64,000 bases of DNA from Candidatus Rhodoferax randersensis (GCA_016718155.1 JADKEH010000027.1:3957-67956), one strand, 5' to 3'. Shown: positions 49,301 to 58,590, counted from the first letter of the stretch. Made by a program: numbers and translations. The notes: a model not told the origin generated them from the sequence alone.

Positions 49301-49452
49301 CAGGGCGGGGGCCGGGGCCCGGCGCCCCGCCCCGGGGGGGGGGGGGGGGGGGGGGGGGCCGCCCCGGGGCGCCGGGGGGGGCGGGGGGGCGGGGGGGGGG
49401 GGGCCGCCGGGGCGGGCGGGGGGGGGGGGGGGCGGGGGGGGGGGGGGGGGGG
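49301..49452. other. 150-bp G-tract (probable assembly artefact)
   Basis: From 49301 to 49452 the plus strand is almost only G with some C, including a run of at least 20 G. It lies between dsrH and dsrC. No comparable tract occurs elsewhere in the window. A sequencing or assembly artefact (two-colour poly-G or an unresolved gap) is the simplest reading; a real G-quadruplex-forming or hairpin spacer is less likely. Confidence 0.6.
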
Positions 49453-49492
49453 CACCTTTCAGCCTAACGCCTTTTTTTACCTGGAGAACAAC

Positions 49493-49825
49493 ATGAGTTT
49501 TGAAATCGACGGCAAGACCTACGAGACCGATGAAGAGGGTTACCTGCTGAACCTGGCAGACTGGACCACCGAGGCGGCCGGCCATCTGGCCGAAGAGGAA
49601 AAAGTCGCGCTGACCGACAACCACTGGGAGGTGATCAACTTCCTGCGCGAGTACTACAACGAGTACCAGATCGCCCCCGCCGTGCGGGTGCTGACCAAGG
49701 CCATCGGCAAGCAGTTTGGCGAAGAAAAGGGCAACAGCAAGTACCTGTACGACCTGTTCCCCTACGGTCCGGCCAAGCAGGCCTGCAAGATCGCCGGCCT
49801 GCCCAAGCCAACCGGCTGTATCTGA
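49493..49825 (+). CDS. dsrC: DsrC sulfur carrier
   Basis: MSFEIDGKTYETDEEGYLLN through KIAGLPKPTGCI is canonical DsrC of 110 residues. Both functional cysteines are present: C98 (KQACKI) and the penultimate C109. DsrC carries persulfide sulfur from DsrEFH to DsrAB and forms the trisulfide that DsrMKJOP handles. ACCTGGAGAACAAC gives a good ribosome site. Confidence 0.97.
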   Translation: MSFEIDGKTYETDEEGYLLNLADWTTEAAGHLAEEEKVALTDNHWEVINFLREYYNEYQIAPAVRVLTKAIGKQFGEEKGNSKYLYDLFPYGPAKQACKIAGLPKPTGCI

Positions 49826-49880
49826 GCGCGCCCTGGCGTCCTGGCATTCCTGACGCACACCGAGTCCCGGACGCCCACCC

Positions 49881-50615
49881 ATGTCGCTGCTGACCATTCT
49901 CTTCGCAGTCCTGCTCAACGTCGCCGTGCTGGTGTTCGTGCTGGGCTTGGCGCGCAAGATCCGCAGCAACGCCAGAACCCCGGCGCCACTGAAGATTCCC
50001 ACCACCCCGGCACCGATCACGGCCGCCGGCGTGGGCTGGCGCATGGCGCGCGAGGTGGTGTTCTTCGAGAGCCTGTTCAAGTCCAGCAAGTGGACCTGGA
50101 TTTTCGGCTGGATGTTCCATGCCGCGCTGCTGCTGGTGCTGTTGCGCCACGCGCGCTATTTTCAGGAGCCGGTGTGGCTGCCGGTGGTGCTGATCCAGCC
50201 CTTTGGCACCTACGCCGGTTTTGCCATGGTCGCGGGTCTGGGCGGCCTGTGGGCCAGGCGCTGGCTGGTGGACCGCGTACGCTACATTTCCACCCCGTCT
50301 GACCACCTGATGCTGGTGCTGCTGCTGGCGATTGGCCTCACCGGCCTAGGGATGCGCTTCGTCAGCCACACCGACATCGTGGCGGTCAAGGTCTTCATGC
50401 TGGGCCTGCTGCGTTTTGACTGGCAACCCCTGCCGAGTGACCCGGTGCTGCTGGTGCACCTGGCGCTGGTGGCGCTGCTGATGATCATCTTCCCCATCAG
50501 CAAGCTGTTGCACGCACCGGGCTTGTTCTTCAGCCCGACGCGCAACCAGACCGACAACGCCCGCGAGCTGCGCCATGTTTCGGCCTGGACCAACGCGCTG
50601 GACAAAAAAGCCTGA
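49881..50615 (+). CDS. dsrM: DsrM, b-type cytochrome subunit of DsrMKJOP
   Basis: The 244-residue protein has about six hydrophobic helices (LLTILFAVLLNVAVLVFVLG, ILMFHAALLLVLL-like FGWMFHAALLLVLLRH) and histidines suited to two b hemes, similar to NarI/DsrM. It exchanges electrons with the quinone pool. dsrK starts 5 bp after its stop. Confidence 0.92.
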   Translation: MSLLTILFAVLLNVAVLVFVLGLARKIRSNARTPAPLKIPTTPAPITAAGVGWRMAREVVFFESLFKSSKWTWIFGWMFHAALLLVLLRHARYFQEPVWLPVVLIQPFGTYAGFAMVAGLGGLWARRWLVDRVRYISTPSDHLMLVLLLAIGLTGLGMRFVSHTDIVAVKVFMLGLLRFDWQPLPSDPVLLVHLALVALLMIIFPISKLLHAPGLFFSPTRNQTDNARELRHVSAWTNALDKKA

Positions 50616-50620
50616 TCACC

Positions 50621-52113
50621 ATGGCCACCGCAGCGTTCGAAACCCCCAAACTCAAGAGCTACCCGGTCATTCCACTGGTGCAGGTGGGGGCCACGTCGCA
50701 CCTCAAGCCATTTATCGCGGCCGCACCGATTCAGAATGCGCTTGGATTTCCAGAGCAACTGGTCGACGACTGGCACGACAAGGCGATCGCCAAGATGGGC
50801 GAGTTGCTGGGCAAATACCGCTCACTACAGGTCTACATGGACGCCTGCGTGCATTGCGGCGCCTGCTCCGACAAGTGCCACTACTTCCTGGGCACCGCCG
50901 ATCCCAAGAACATGCCGGTGGCACGCCAGGACCTGATGCGCAAGGTGTACCGGCGCTACTTCACCTTTGCCGGCAAATACTTCCCCAAACTGGTGGGCGC
51001 GGTGGACCTGACGCGTGAGGTGCTGGACGAGTGGTACAGCTACTTCAACCAGTGCTCGGAATGCCGTCGCTGCTCGGTGTTCTGCCCCTACGGCATTGAC
51101 ACCGCCGAGGTGACCATGGCGGCCCGCGAGATCATGGCCTCCATCGGCATGGGGCAGAAGTACAGCAACGAGATCATCGGCAAGGTGCACCGCATCGGCA
51201 ACAACCTGGGCATTCCCGGGCCGGCGCTGGAAAACACGCTCGAAGGCCTGGAAGAAGACACCAAGGAAGAGACCGGACTGGACATCAAGTTTCCGCTCAA
51301 CGTCAAGGGCGCCGAGGTGCTGCTGATCACGCCCTCAGCCGACTTCTTCTCCGAGCCGCACGTCGAGAGCCTGATTGGCTACGCCAAGGTGTTCCACGCC
51401 GCCGGCATCAGCTGGACGCTGAGTTCGCACGCCTCGGAGGCCGGCAACTTCGGCATGTTCATCGGCAACTACGAGCAGATGCGCAACATCTCGATGCGCG
51501 TGCGCGAGGCGGCCCTGGAGCTGGGCGTCAAACGCATCGTGGTCGGTGAATGTGGCCACGCCTGGCGCGTGGCCTACAGCTTCTGGAACACGCTGATTGG
51601 GCCGTTTGACTACCTCGATCCGCGCTACCCGGTGCCGCAGCACATCTGCGAAGTCACCGACGACCTGATCCAGCGCGGCGCCTTGAGCTTCAACAAGGAC
51701 GCCAACGACGACCGCATCATCACCTTCCACGACTCCTGCAACGTGGCCCGCGCCTCGCGCATGGGCAGCATGCCGGGCGGGCAGTTTGTGATTCCGCGGC
51801 GCATCATCACCTCGGTGGCCAACCACTTTCATGACATGGCGCCCAGACCATTCACGAGAGCACGTTTTGCTGCGGCGGCGGCGGCGGCCTGCTGACCGAC
51901 GACCTGCTGGAGCTGCGCGTCAAGGGCGCCCTGCCGCGCATGGAGGCCCTGAAGGGCGTGGTGGACGACCACGGCGTCAACTTCATGGCCACCATCTGCG
52001 CCATCTGCAAGGCCCAGTTCACCAAGGTACTGCCCTACTACGGCTTCGACATGAGCATGGTGGGTGGCGTCCACCAACTGGTCAGCAAGGCGATCCGCCT
52101 GGGCGACAAATAA
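50621..52113 (+). CDS. dsrK: DsrK, HdrD-like catalytic subunit, one frameshift
   Basis: CVHCGACSDKCHYFL and CSECRRCSVFCPYG are the two 4Fe-4S motifs. VVGECGHAW and, in the shifted frame, TFCCGGGGGLL and ICAICKAQF are the CCG-domain cysteines expected to bind a noncubane cluster. After VANHFHDMAP the frame shifts by one missing base near 51843; the restored frame continues to TAA at 52113 (497 residues). DsrK handles the DsrC disulfide/trisulfide. Since the rest of dsr is intact, a consensus error is likely. Confidence 0.9.
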
Positions 52114-52155
52114 CCCGACATCGCGCTGCCCGCACCCCATTCAGGAGACCCCAAC

Positions 52156-54114
52156 ATGTCTACCCCTCTCGAAAACATCGCCACCAAGCCGCTCAACTTT
52201 CGTCGCTACAAAGACGGCGACGACAAGGTGCGCTCCTTCCAGAAGGACATCTTTGACGCGGGCCACTCGCACAAGTGCCCAACCTATATTCAAAGCACCG
52301 CGCCGTGCCAGGGCAGTTGCCCGGCGGGCGAAGACATCCGGGGCTACCTCAACATCGTGCGTGGCATCGAGAAGCCGCCCGCGGGCGTGAGCTGGCAGGC
52401 CTATGCGTTTGGGCGACTGACCGAGGCCAACCCGTTTCCGTCGGTGATGGGCCGGGTCTGCCCGGCACCGTGCGAATCGGGCTGCAACCGCAACCAGGTG
52501 GAAGACTTTGTCGGCATCAACTCGGTCGAGCACTTCCTGGGCGACTACGCGATCCAGAACAAGCTGGCCTTCGCCAAGCCGCTCGCGCAGACTGGCAAAA
52601 AGGTCGCCGTGATCGGCGGCGGCCCAGCCGGTCTGTCGGCCGCCTACCAACTGGCGCGCAAGGGCCACGCCGTCACGCTGTTCGACGAGCGCGCTGAGCT
52701 GGGCGGCATGATGCGTTACGGCATTCCGGGCTTTCGCACCCCGCGTGATGTGCTGGACGCTGAGATCCAGCGCATCCTGGACCTGGGCGTGCAAACCCGC
52801 ATGAACTGCCGCATCGGCACCGACATCAGCATGGAGAGCATTCGCGCCGAGTTCGACGCGGTGTTCCTGGGCCTGGGTGCCCAGGCCGGGCGCGCCTTGC
52901 CGGTGGAGGGCGCCGACGCGCCCAACTGCGTCACCGCCACATCTTTCCTGAAGGCCTTCAACGACGGTCGCCTTCGCCACGTTGGCAAACGGGTGGTGGT
53001 GGTGGGCGGTGGCGACACCTCGATTGACGTCGCCACGGTGGCCCGGCGCCTGGGCCATATCGACAAGATCAACGAATCAGACCGCCCCGAGCACGCCATT
53101 GCCGGCCACGTGGCCCACGACGTGGCCGAGGTCTCGGCGCGTCAGGGCGCGGAGGTCACGCTGACCTCGATCTTCGCCGTGGACAAGATGCAGGCCACCA
53201 AACACGAAGTCGAACAAGCGCTGGCCGAGGGCATCACCATGCGCGGTGGCATGGCCCCAATCGGCGTGGTGCGTGGCGCGGATGGCCGTGCCACCGCCCT
53301 GCGCGTGATCCGCTGCGAGGCCAAGCTGACCGGCGGCCGGCTGGAGATCAAGAACATCGAAGGCACCGAAGAAGACATCCCGGCGGACCTGATTGTCTCG
53401 GCCATCGGCCAGGCGGTGGACTTTACCGGCCTGGATGAATTCAACAATGGCAAGGGCGCCATCAACACCGACAAAAACTACCAGGTGCAGGGTCAGCCGG
53501 GTTGCTTCGTCGGCGGTGACGTGATTCGCCCGCACCTGCTGACCACGGCAATAGGCCACGGTGCCATTGCCGCCGACGGGATTGACCGCTTTCTGCAGAA
53601 CGAGCCGCTGGAGAAGCGCCCCAAGATCGACGTGCACGCCTTCGACCTGAAACGCAAGATGCTGGAGAAGGGCTACACCTTCAGCGAGGTGCATGAGCCG
53701 ATTCGCGGCACCGACAAGAGCACGGCGGCGATCCACAACTTCGACAATCGCTCAGACCGCTACGTGATCTCGCACAAGGAGCTGTTTCTGGGTCACTTTC
53801 CGTACGTGGCACGCAACCGGCGCGGCACCGTCACGCTGACGGCCGAGCAGGCGCTGAACAACTTCGAGGAACGCCTGCAGCCGCTGCTGGAAGCGCAGGC
53901 AATGGCCGAAGCCAAACGCTGCATGAGTTGCGGCCAGTGTTTCGAGTGCGACAACTGCGTGGTCTATTGCCCGCAGGTGGCGGTGTTCAAGGTGCCCAAG
54001 GCCAAGTCCACCACCGGGCGTTACGTGGACACCGACTACAACAAGTGCATCGGCTGCCACATCTGCGCCGACGTGTGCCCCACCGGCTACATCCAGATGG
54101 GCCTGGGAGACTAG
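52156..54114 (+). CDS. dsrL: DsrL, NAD(P)H:acceptor oxidoreductase
   Basis: The 652-residue protein resembles the glutamate synthase small subunit. It has N-terminal cysteines (CPTYIQSTAPCQGSCPAG), an FAD site (VIGGGPAGLSAAYQLA), a nucleotide site (VVVGGGDTSIDVA) and a C-terminal ferredoxin domain (CMSCGQCFECDNC; CIGCHICADVCP). DsrL accepts electrons from DsrAB-catalysed oxidation and reduces NAD(P), a mark of the oxidative pathway. Length and order are typical. Confidence 0.95.
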   Translation: MSTPLENIATKPLNFRRYKDGDDKVRSFQKDIFDAGHSHKCPTYIQSTAPCQGSCPAGEDIRGYLNIVRGIEKPPAGVSWQAYAFGRLTEANPFPSVMGRVCPAPCESGCNRNQVEDFVGINSVEHFLGDYAIQNKLAFAKPLAQTGKKVAVIGGGPAGLSAAYQLARKGHAVTLFDERAELGGMMRYGIPGFRTPRDVLDAEIQRILDLGVQTRMNCRIGTDISMESIRAEFDAVFLGLGAQAGRALPVEGADAPNCVTATSFLKAFNDGRLRHVGKRVVVVGGGDTSIDVATVARRLGHIDKINESDRPEHAIAGHVAHDVAEVSARQGAEVTLTSIFAVDKMQATKHEVEQALAEGITMRGGMAPIGVVRGADGRATALRVIRCEAKLTGGRLEIKNIEGTEEDIPADLIVSAIGQAVDFTGLDEFNNGKGAINTDKNYQVQGQPGCFVGGDVIRPHLLTTAIGHGAIAADGIDRFLQNEPLEKRPKIDVHAFDLKRKMLEKGYTFSEVHEPIRGTDKSTAAIHNFDNRSDRYVISHKELFLGHFPYVARNRRGTVTLTAEQALNNFEERLQPLLEAQAMAEAKRCMSCGQCFECDNCVVYCPQVAVFKVPKAKSTTGRYVDTDYNKCIGCHICADVCPTGYIQMGLGD

Positions 54115-54145
54115 ATTGTGAATCGCGCAGCAACTCCGCCCGAGT

Positions 54146-54299
54146 CGTCATTGCGAGCGCACGCCGTCATTGCGAACGCAGTGAAGCAATCCATTTTCCC
54201 TGAATTCATGGATCGCCACGGCCTGCGGCCTCGCGATGACGAGGCTGGTTCAAGGTCCGTGTGCGGTATCGGGCCGGATTCGGGAGGCTCGCAATGACG
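54146..54299. repeat. CGTCATTGCGAG-type dispersed repeat, copy 1
   Basis: The element begins CGTCATTGCGAG (54146) and ends CTCGCAATGACG (54288-54299), inverted ends of 12 bp. It has internal pieces GAAGCAATCCA and ATGGATCGCCACGGCCTGCG. A second copy lies at 58598-58748. Its right end supplies GGGAGG and the ATG of dsrJ. Confidence 0.75.
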
Positions 54300-54732
54300 A
54301 ACACTGGTCGTCTCCGTGGTATCCCGCGACCTGGTGCACTGGTACTCCTGCTGGGTTTGATCGTCGCCGGCGCGGTTCATGCGGGCGACGTAACGGCCTC
54401 ACGCGTGCCCCAGCCGGTGATCGAAGCGGCGCGCGGCGGGCAATGCGTGGCGGACCCGGCTTTCATGCGGCGCAACCACATGAACCTGCTCAAGCACCAG
54501 CGCGACGACACCTTGCGCGGCGGGGTGCGCACCGGGCAGCACAGTCTGAAAGCCTGCATTGGCTGCCACGCCAGCCAGAGCACCGGTAGCGTGAACGCTG
54601 GCAGCACCAATTTCTGTCAGAGCTGCCACGCGTATGCGGCGGTCAAGATTGATTGTTTCGAGTGCCACACCAGCCACGCGCCCAGCCTCCACTGTGCCCA
54701 AGCCGCCATCGGTGTCCCTAGGCAAGCCATGA
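54294..54732 (+). CDS. dsrJ: DsrJ triheme cytochrome c, apparent frameshift near its end
   Basis: The ATG at 54294, preceded by GGGAGG, starts a signal-anchor segment (ALVLLLGLIVAGAVHAG). GGQCVADP holds the unusual cysteine heme ligand of DsrJ, and three heme sites follow: CIGCH, CQSCH and CFECH. As written, the frame runs on into dsrO. Removing one base near 54683 gives the end STVPKPPSVSLGKP with TGA at 54730-54732, overlapping the dsrO ATG. This restores the usual separate genes. Confidence 0.85.
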
Positions 54733-55517
54733 AGCCAGATTCCACGCCCCTTGCAGCCGATAAACCGGCCACGACGCCCAGCCGGCGCGGCTTTCTCGGC
54801 GTGGCAGCGGCCGGTATCGCCGGCGTTCTGATCGCCCCCGGCGTGCGCCTGATCGAGATCGCCCAGGCCGCACCAACGGCCAAGGGCTTGAGCCCAGGTG
54901 CCAGCAGCACCGTGCGCTGGGGCATGCTGATTGACAGCACGAAATGCGCCAGCGGCTGCACCGATTGCGTCACCGCCTGCAACACCGAGAACGGCCTGTC
55001 CGGCGGCACCAAGGCGACCCAGGCCACCGATCCGCAGTGGATCCGCAAGATCGAGATCAAGGAAATCCGCACCGGCAAGGTTCAGTCGCTGCCGATGATG
55101 TGCCAGCACTGCGCCGAGCCACCGTGCGTCGATGTCTGCCCCACCGGCGCATCGTTCAAACGCGCCGACGGCATCGTGCTGGTGGACAAACACATCTGCA
55201 TTGGCTGCCGCTATTGCATGATGGCCTGCCCCTACAAGGCGCGCTCCTTTGTGCACGAACCCCAGAGCAATCAGAAGCCCGATGTGCCGCGTGGCATGGG
55301 CACCGTCGAGGCCTGCACCCTGTGTGTGCACAAGGTCGACCGTGGTGAGCAGCCGGCCTGCGTCAGCGCCTGCGCCAGCGCCGGCCATGGCGCGATCCTG
55401 TTTGGCGACCTGAACGACCCGAACAGCGATATCTCCAAACGCATCGCCAGCGTGGCAACGCGCCAGATCCGCGAGGACCTGAACCTCAACACCGGCGTGC
55501 GCTATACGGGAGTCTGA
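54729..55517 (+). CDS. dsrO: DsrO periplasmic iron-sulfur subunit
   Basis: MKPDSTPLAADKPATTPSRR begins a twin-arginine signal (SRRGFLGVAAAGIAGVL). Ferredoxin-type clusters follow: CASGCTDCVTACN, CQHCAEPPCVDVCP, CIGCRYCMMACP and CTLCVHKVDRGEQPACVSAC. DsrO carries electrons between DsrJ and DsrP on the periplasmic side. The ATG at 54729 overlaps the restored dsrJ stop by 3 bases. Confidence 0.92.
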   Translation: MKPDSTPLAADKPATTPSRRGFLGVAAAGIAGVLIAPGVRLIEIAQAAPTAKGLSPGASSTVRWGMLIDSTKCASGCTDCVTACNTENGLSGGTKATQATDPQWIRKIEIKEIRTGKVQSLPMMCQHCAEPPCVDVCPTGASFKRADGIVLVDKHICIGCRYCMMACPYKARSFVHEPQSNQKPDVPRGMGTVEACTLCVHKVDRGEQPACVSACASAGHGAILFGDLNDPNSDISKRIASVATRQIREDLNLNTGVRYTGV

Positions 55518-55520
55518 AGC

Positions 55521-56741
55521 ATGAAAATTGCACTGCGTCAACTCGAAGGCAACAGCCTCGGCTACTACGGCCTGCTGGCCGCGCTGGCCGGGGTGGCGGC
55601 GCTGGGTGGGGCGGCGGTATGGACCATGGAGCACCACGGCCACATCGTCACCGGCATGAACAACCAGATCGTCTGGGGGCTGCCGCATGTGTTTGCGGTG
55701 TTCCTGGTGGTGGCGGCATCGGGCGCGCTCAACATCGCCTCGATGGCCTCGGTGTTTGGCAAGACCGAATTCAAGCCGCTGGCGCCCCTGTCCGGTCTGC
55801 TGGCGCTGGCGCTGCTGCTGGGTGGATTAGCCGTGTTGATGCTCGATCTGGGCCGGCCTGACCGGCTGATCGTGGCCATGACGCACTTCAACTTCAAGTC
55901 GATCTTTGCCCTCAACATCTTTCTCTATTCCGGTTTCATGGGCTTCGTCATCGCCTACCTGTGGACCATGATGGAACACGGCATGAGCCGCTTCACGCCG
56001 CTGGCGGGTCTGGCCGCCTTCCTCTGGCGCATGGCCCTGACCACCGGTACCGGCTCGATCTTCGGCTTCCTGGTGGCGCGCCAGGCTTTTGATTCGGCCA
56101 TGCTGGCGCCGCTGTTCATCGCGCTGTCACTAAGCTACGGTCTGGCGGTGTTCCTGCTGGTGTTGATGGCCGCATCGCGTGGCAGCGCGCGAGCGCTGGG
56201 GGATGCGCTGCTGGCACGGTTTGCGCGGCTGCAGGTGATCTTTGTCGCCGCCGGGCTGTACTTCGTGCTGGTCTACCACCTGACCAATCTGTACTTCACC
56301 AAACACCACGATTTCGAGCGCTTTGTGTTGCTGGAAGGCGGCGTGTACACCACGATGTTCTGGCTCGGCCAGGTGCTGCTGGGTGGCGTGTTGCCAATCG
56401 TGTTGCTGCTGCACCCACGCATTGGCCAGTTGCGCCAGCGCATCGCGCTCAGCGCCGCACTGGTGGTGGCCGGCGGTTTTGCGCAGATGGCCGTCACCAT
56501 CATCGGTGGACAAGCCTTTCCACTGGTCATGTTCCCGGGCCATCAGGTCAGCAGCAGTTTTTCGGACGGTGTGGTCAACCCCTACACACCCACCTTGCCA
56601 GAGTGGCTGCTGGGTTTGGGCGGCATCGCGGTGGTGGCGCTGATCGTGATGCTGGCCATCAAGTTCATGGACTTTCTGCCAGAGCGGCTCGATGATGCCG
56701 CCATTCCAACCAGCGGCCCGGCCAAGCCAGCCGAGGCTTGA
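55521..56741 (+). CDS. dsrP: DsrP, NrfD-type membrane subunit
   Basis: The 406-residue protein has about ten hydrophobic helices (YYGLLAALAGVAALGGAAVW, FAVFLVVAASGALNIASMAS) and belongs to the NrfD/PsrC family. It links DsrO to the quinone pool. It follows dsrO by 3 bp. No cofactor motif is expected. Confidence 0.93.
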   Translation: MKIALRQLEGNSLGYYGLLAALAGVAALGGAAVWTMEHHGHIVTGMNNQIVWGLPHVFAVFLVVAASGALNIASMASVFGKTEFKPLAPLSGLLALALLLGGLAVLMLDLGRPDRLIVAMTHFNFKSIFALNIFLYSGFMGFVIAYLWTMMEHGMSRFTPLAGLAAFLWRMALTTGTGSIFGFLVARQAFDSAMLAPLFIALSLSYGLAVFLLVLMAASRGSARALGDALLARFARLQVIFVAAGLYFVLVYHLTNLYFTKHHDFERFVLLEGGVYTTMFWLGQVLLGGVLPIVLLLHPRIGQLRQRIALSAALVVAGGFAQMAVTIIGGQAFPLVMFPGHQVSSSFSDGVVNPYTPTLPEWLLGLGGIAVVALIVMLAIKFMDFLPERLDDAAIPTSGPAKPAEA

Positions 56742-56757
56742 ACAGCCAACATCCGAC

Positions 56758-56800
56758 AATCAGTTGAGGACAGAACTAAAGGTCTGTCCCGCAAAGTATC
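56758..56800 (+). repeat. GGGGACAG-type intergenic repeat, copy 5
   Basis: AATCAGTTGAGGACAGAACT followed by GGTCTGTCCCGCAAAG matches copy 1 closely. It fills the dsrP-dsrN gap. Confidence 0.65.
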
Positions 56801-56809
56801 AAGAGAACT

Positions 56810-58264
56810 ATGGCACGTTTGCTGATTTCAGCGGCGCACAAGTCGTCGGGCAAGACCACCATCACCGTGGGCCTGTGCGCCGCCTTGTCCGCGCAGGGCT
56901 TACGCGTGCAGCCCTTCAAGAAAGGGCCGGACTACATCGACCCGATGTGGTTGAGCCAGGCCAGTCGGCGTGACTGCTTCAACCTCGACCCGTTCCTGAT
57001 GTCGCCCGAAGCCATCACCGCCTGCTTCAGTCGCCACGCGGCGCAAGCGGACATTGCTATCGTCGAGGGCAACAAGGGGCTGTACGACGGGCTGGCGCTG
57101 GACGGCAGCAACAGCAATGCCGCCGTGGCCCACCTGCTGGACTTGCCGGTGGTGCTGGTGCTGGACGCGCGGGGCATGACGCGTGGCATCGCACCGCTGA
57201 TTTTGGGCTACCAGGCGTTTGATGCGCGCATCCGTATTGCGGGGGTGATCCTCAACCAGTTGGGCGGCGAGCGCCACGAATCGAAGTTGCGCGCCGTGAT
57301 CGAGCACTACACCGACGTGCCGGTGCTCGGCGCCATCGGCCACGACCCGCGCCTGGCCGTGGTGGAGCGCCACCTGGGCCTGATGCCCAACCACGAACTC
57401 GACGATGCGGCCCAACGCGTGCGCGCCATGGGTGAGCTGGTCGGGCGCCAAGTGGACCTGGCCCGGGTGCTGCAGGTGGCCGCCAGCGCCGCGCCGCTGG
57501 TCACGCCAACTGACACGGCCATGGCGTCTTCCATCGCGCCATCTGGAGCGGCTGCGGCGGCCGCACCATCGCGCATCCGCATCGGCCTGGCGCGCGACAA
57601 GGCTTTTGGCTTCTACTACCCGGACGATCTGCAGGCGCTGCAGGCCGCCGGCGCCGAGCTGGTGCCCTTCGATACGCTGCACGACAGCACCCTGCCGGCC
57701 GTTGACGGTCTGTTCATCGGCGGTGGCTTCCCCGAAATGTTTGGCCCCGAGCTGCAGGCCAACGTGGCGCTGCGCGCCAGCATCCGCTGCGCCATCGAGG
57801 CCGGTCTGCCGGTCTACGCCGAATGCGGTGGCCTGATGTACCTGGCCCGCACGCTGCGCTACAAGGACACCGTTCACCAGATGGTGGGGGCGCTGCCGGT
57901 GGACGTGGTGATGCACGAGCGCCCAGTGGGGCGCGGCTATGTCGAACTTGAACGCACCGCCAACGCACCCTGGCCCGCTGGCGCTGACGCGGATGCGAAC
58001 CCTCCGTCGCCCATGCTGCGCGGCCATGAATTTCATTACTCCAGCCTGGAGAACATCGGCACCGAGCTGAAATTTGCCTACCACGTGCGACGCGGCCATG
58101 GCGTGGACGGCCAGCACGACGGCATCGTGCATCGCCATGTGCTGGCCGCCTACACGCACCTGCGCAGCGGCGCAGGCAGCGACTGGGCGCGCCAGTTCGT
58201 GCGCTATGTGCAGGACCGTAGAATCCGTTCACCGCTGCAAGCTCTGGAACCATGCGAACACTGA
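56810..58264 (+). CDS. dsrN: DsrN, siroheme amidase (cobyrinate a,c-diamide synthase family)
   Basis: LLISAAHKSSGKTTITVGLC is the P-loop of CobB/DsrN. GNKGLYDGLALDGSNS and a C-terminal glutaminase domain with catalytic cysteine (YAECGGLMYLA) and GHEFHYS follow. DsrN amidates siroheme for DsrAB using ATP and glutamine. The 484-residue length is normal. The next DsrC-like gene overlaps its stop. Confidence 0.92.
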   Translation: MARLLISAAHKSSGKTTITVGLCAALSAQGLRVQPFKKGPDYIDPMWLSQASRRDCFNLDPFLMSPEAITACFSRHAAQADIAIVEGNKGLYDGLALDGSNSNAAVAHLLDLPVVLVLDARGMTRGIAPLILGYQAFDARIRIAGVILNQLGGERHESKLRAVIEHYTDVPVLGAIGHDPRLAVVERHLGLMPNHELDDAAQRVRAMGELVGRQVDLARVLQVAASAAPLVTPTDTAMASSIAPSGAAAAAAPSRIRIGLARDKAFGFYYPDDLQALQAAGAELVPFDTLHDSTLPAVDGLFIGGGFPEMFGPELQANVALRASIRCAIEAGLPVYAECGGLMYLARTLRYKDTVHQMVGALPVDVVMHERPVGRGYVELERTANAPWPAGADADANPPSPMLRGHEFHYSSLENIGTELKFAYHVRRGHGVDGQHDGIVHRHVLAAYTHLRSGAGSDWARQFVRYVQDRRIRSPLQALEPCEH

Positions 58265-58590
58265 TGGTCAACGGCCACCCCATCGCCACCGATGTGGAGG
58301 GCTATCTCAAGAACCTGGACGACTGGTCGGAAGACTTTGCGCGTGCGCAGGCCGCCGCGGAAGGGCTGGTGCTGACCGATGCACACTGGCAGGTGATCGC
58401 CTACCTGCGCGCCTATTTTGAGGAGCACCGCGTGCAGGCGCAAGTGCGCGCCATGATCTGGCACTTTGCCAAGGAGTGGGGGCCCGAGCTTGGCAATAAC
58501 CACCACCTGCATGTACTCTTCCCCATCGGCGGCCCGCAAAAGCAGGGCAACCGCTTGGCTGGCCTTTTGAAAACCAAGGGCGAGCATTGA
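58252..58590 (+). CDS. Second cysteine-free DsrC/TusE-family protein
   Basis: MVNGHPIATDVEGYLKNLDD, VLTDAHWQVIAYLRAYFEEH and LHVLFPIGGPQKQGNRLAGL show the DsrC fold. The C-terminus ends LKTKGEH with no cysteine. Starts at 58252 or 58264 are possible; 58264 gives a TGATG overlap with dsrN. It is the third DsrC-family gene in the window and the second without cysteines, now inside the dsr operon itself. Its role is unknown. Confidence 0.82.
   Translation: MRTLMVNGHPIATDVEGYLKNLDDWSEDFARAQAAAEGLVLTDAHWQVIAYLRAYFEEHRVQAQVRAMIWHFAKEWGPELGNNHHLHVLFPIGGPQKQGNRLAGLLKTKGEH

Noticed and set aside
54261..55517. A genuine DsrJ-DsrO fusion protein
   Set aside because: The alternative frame gives a natural dsrJ end overlapping the dsrO start, so an indel explains it better.
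56900..58159. A 419-residue minus-strand open frame across dsrN
   Set aside because: DsrN motifs on the plus strand explain the sequence; the antisense frame has composition typical of a shadow.
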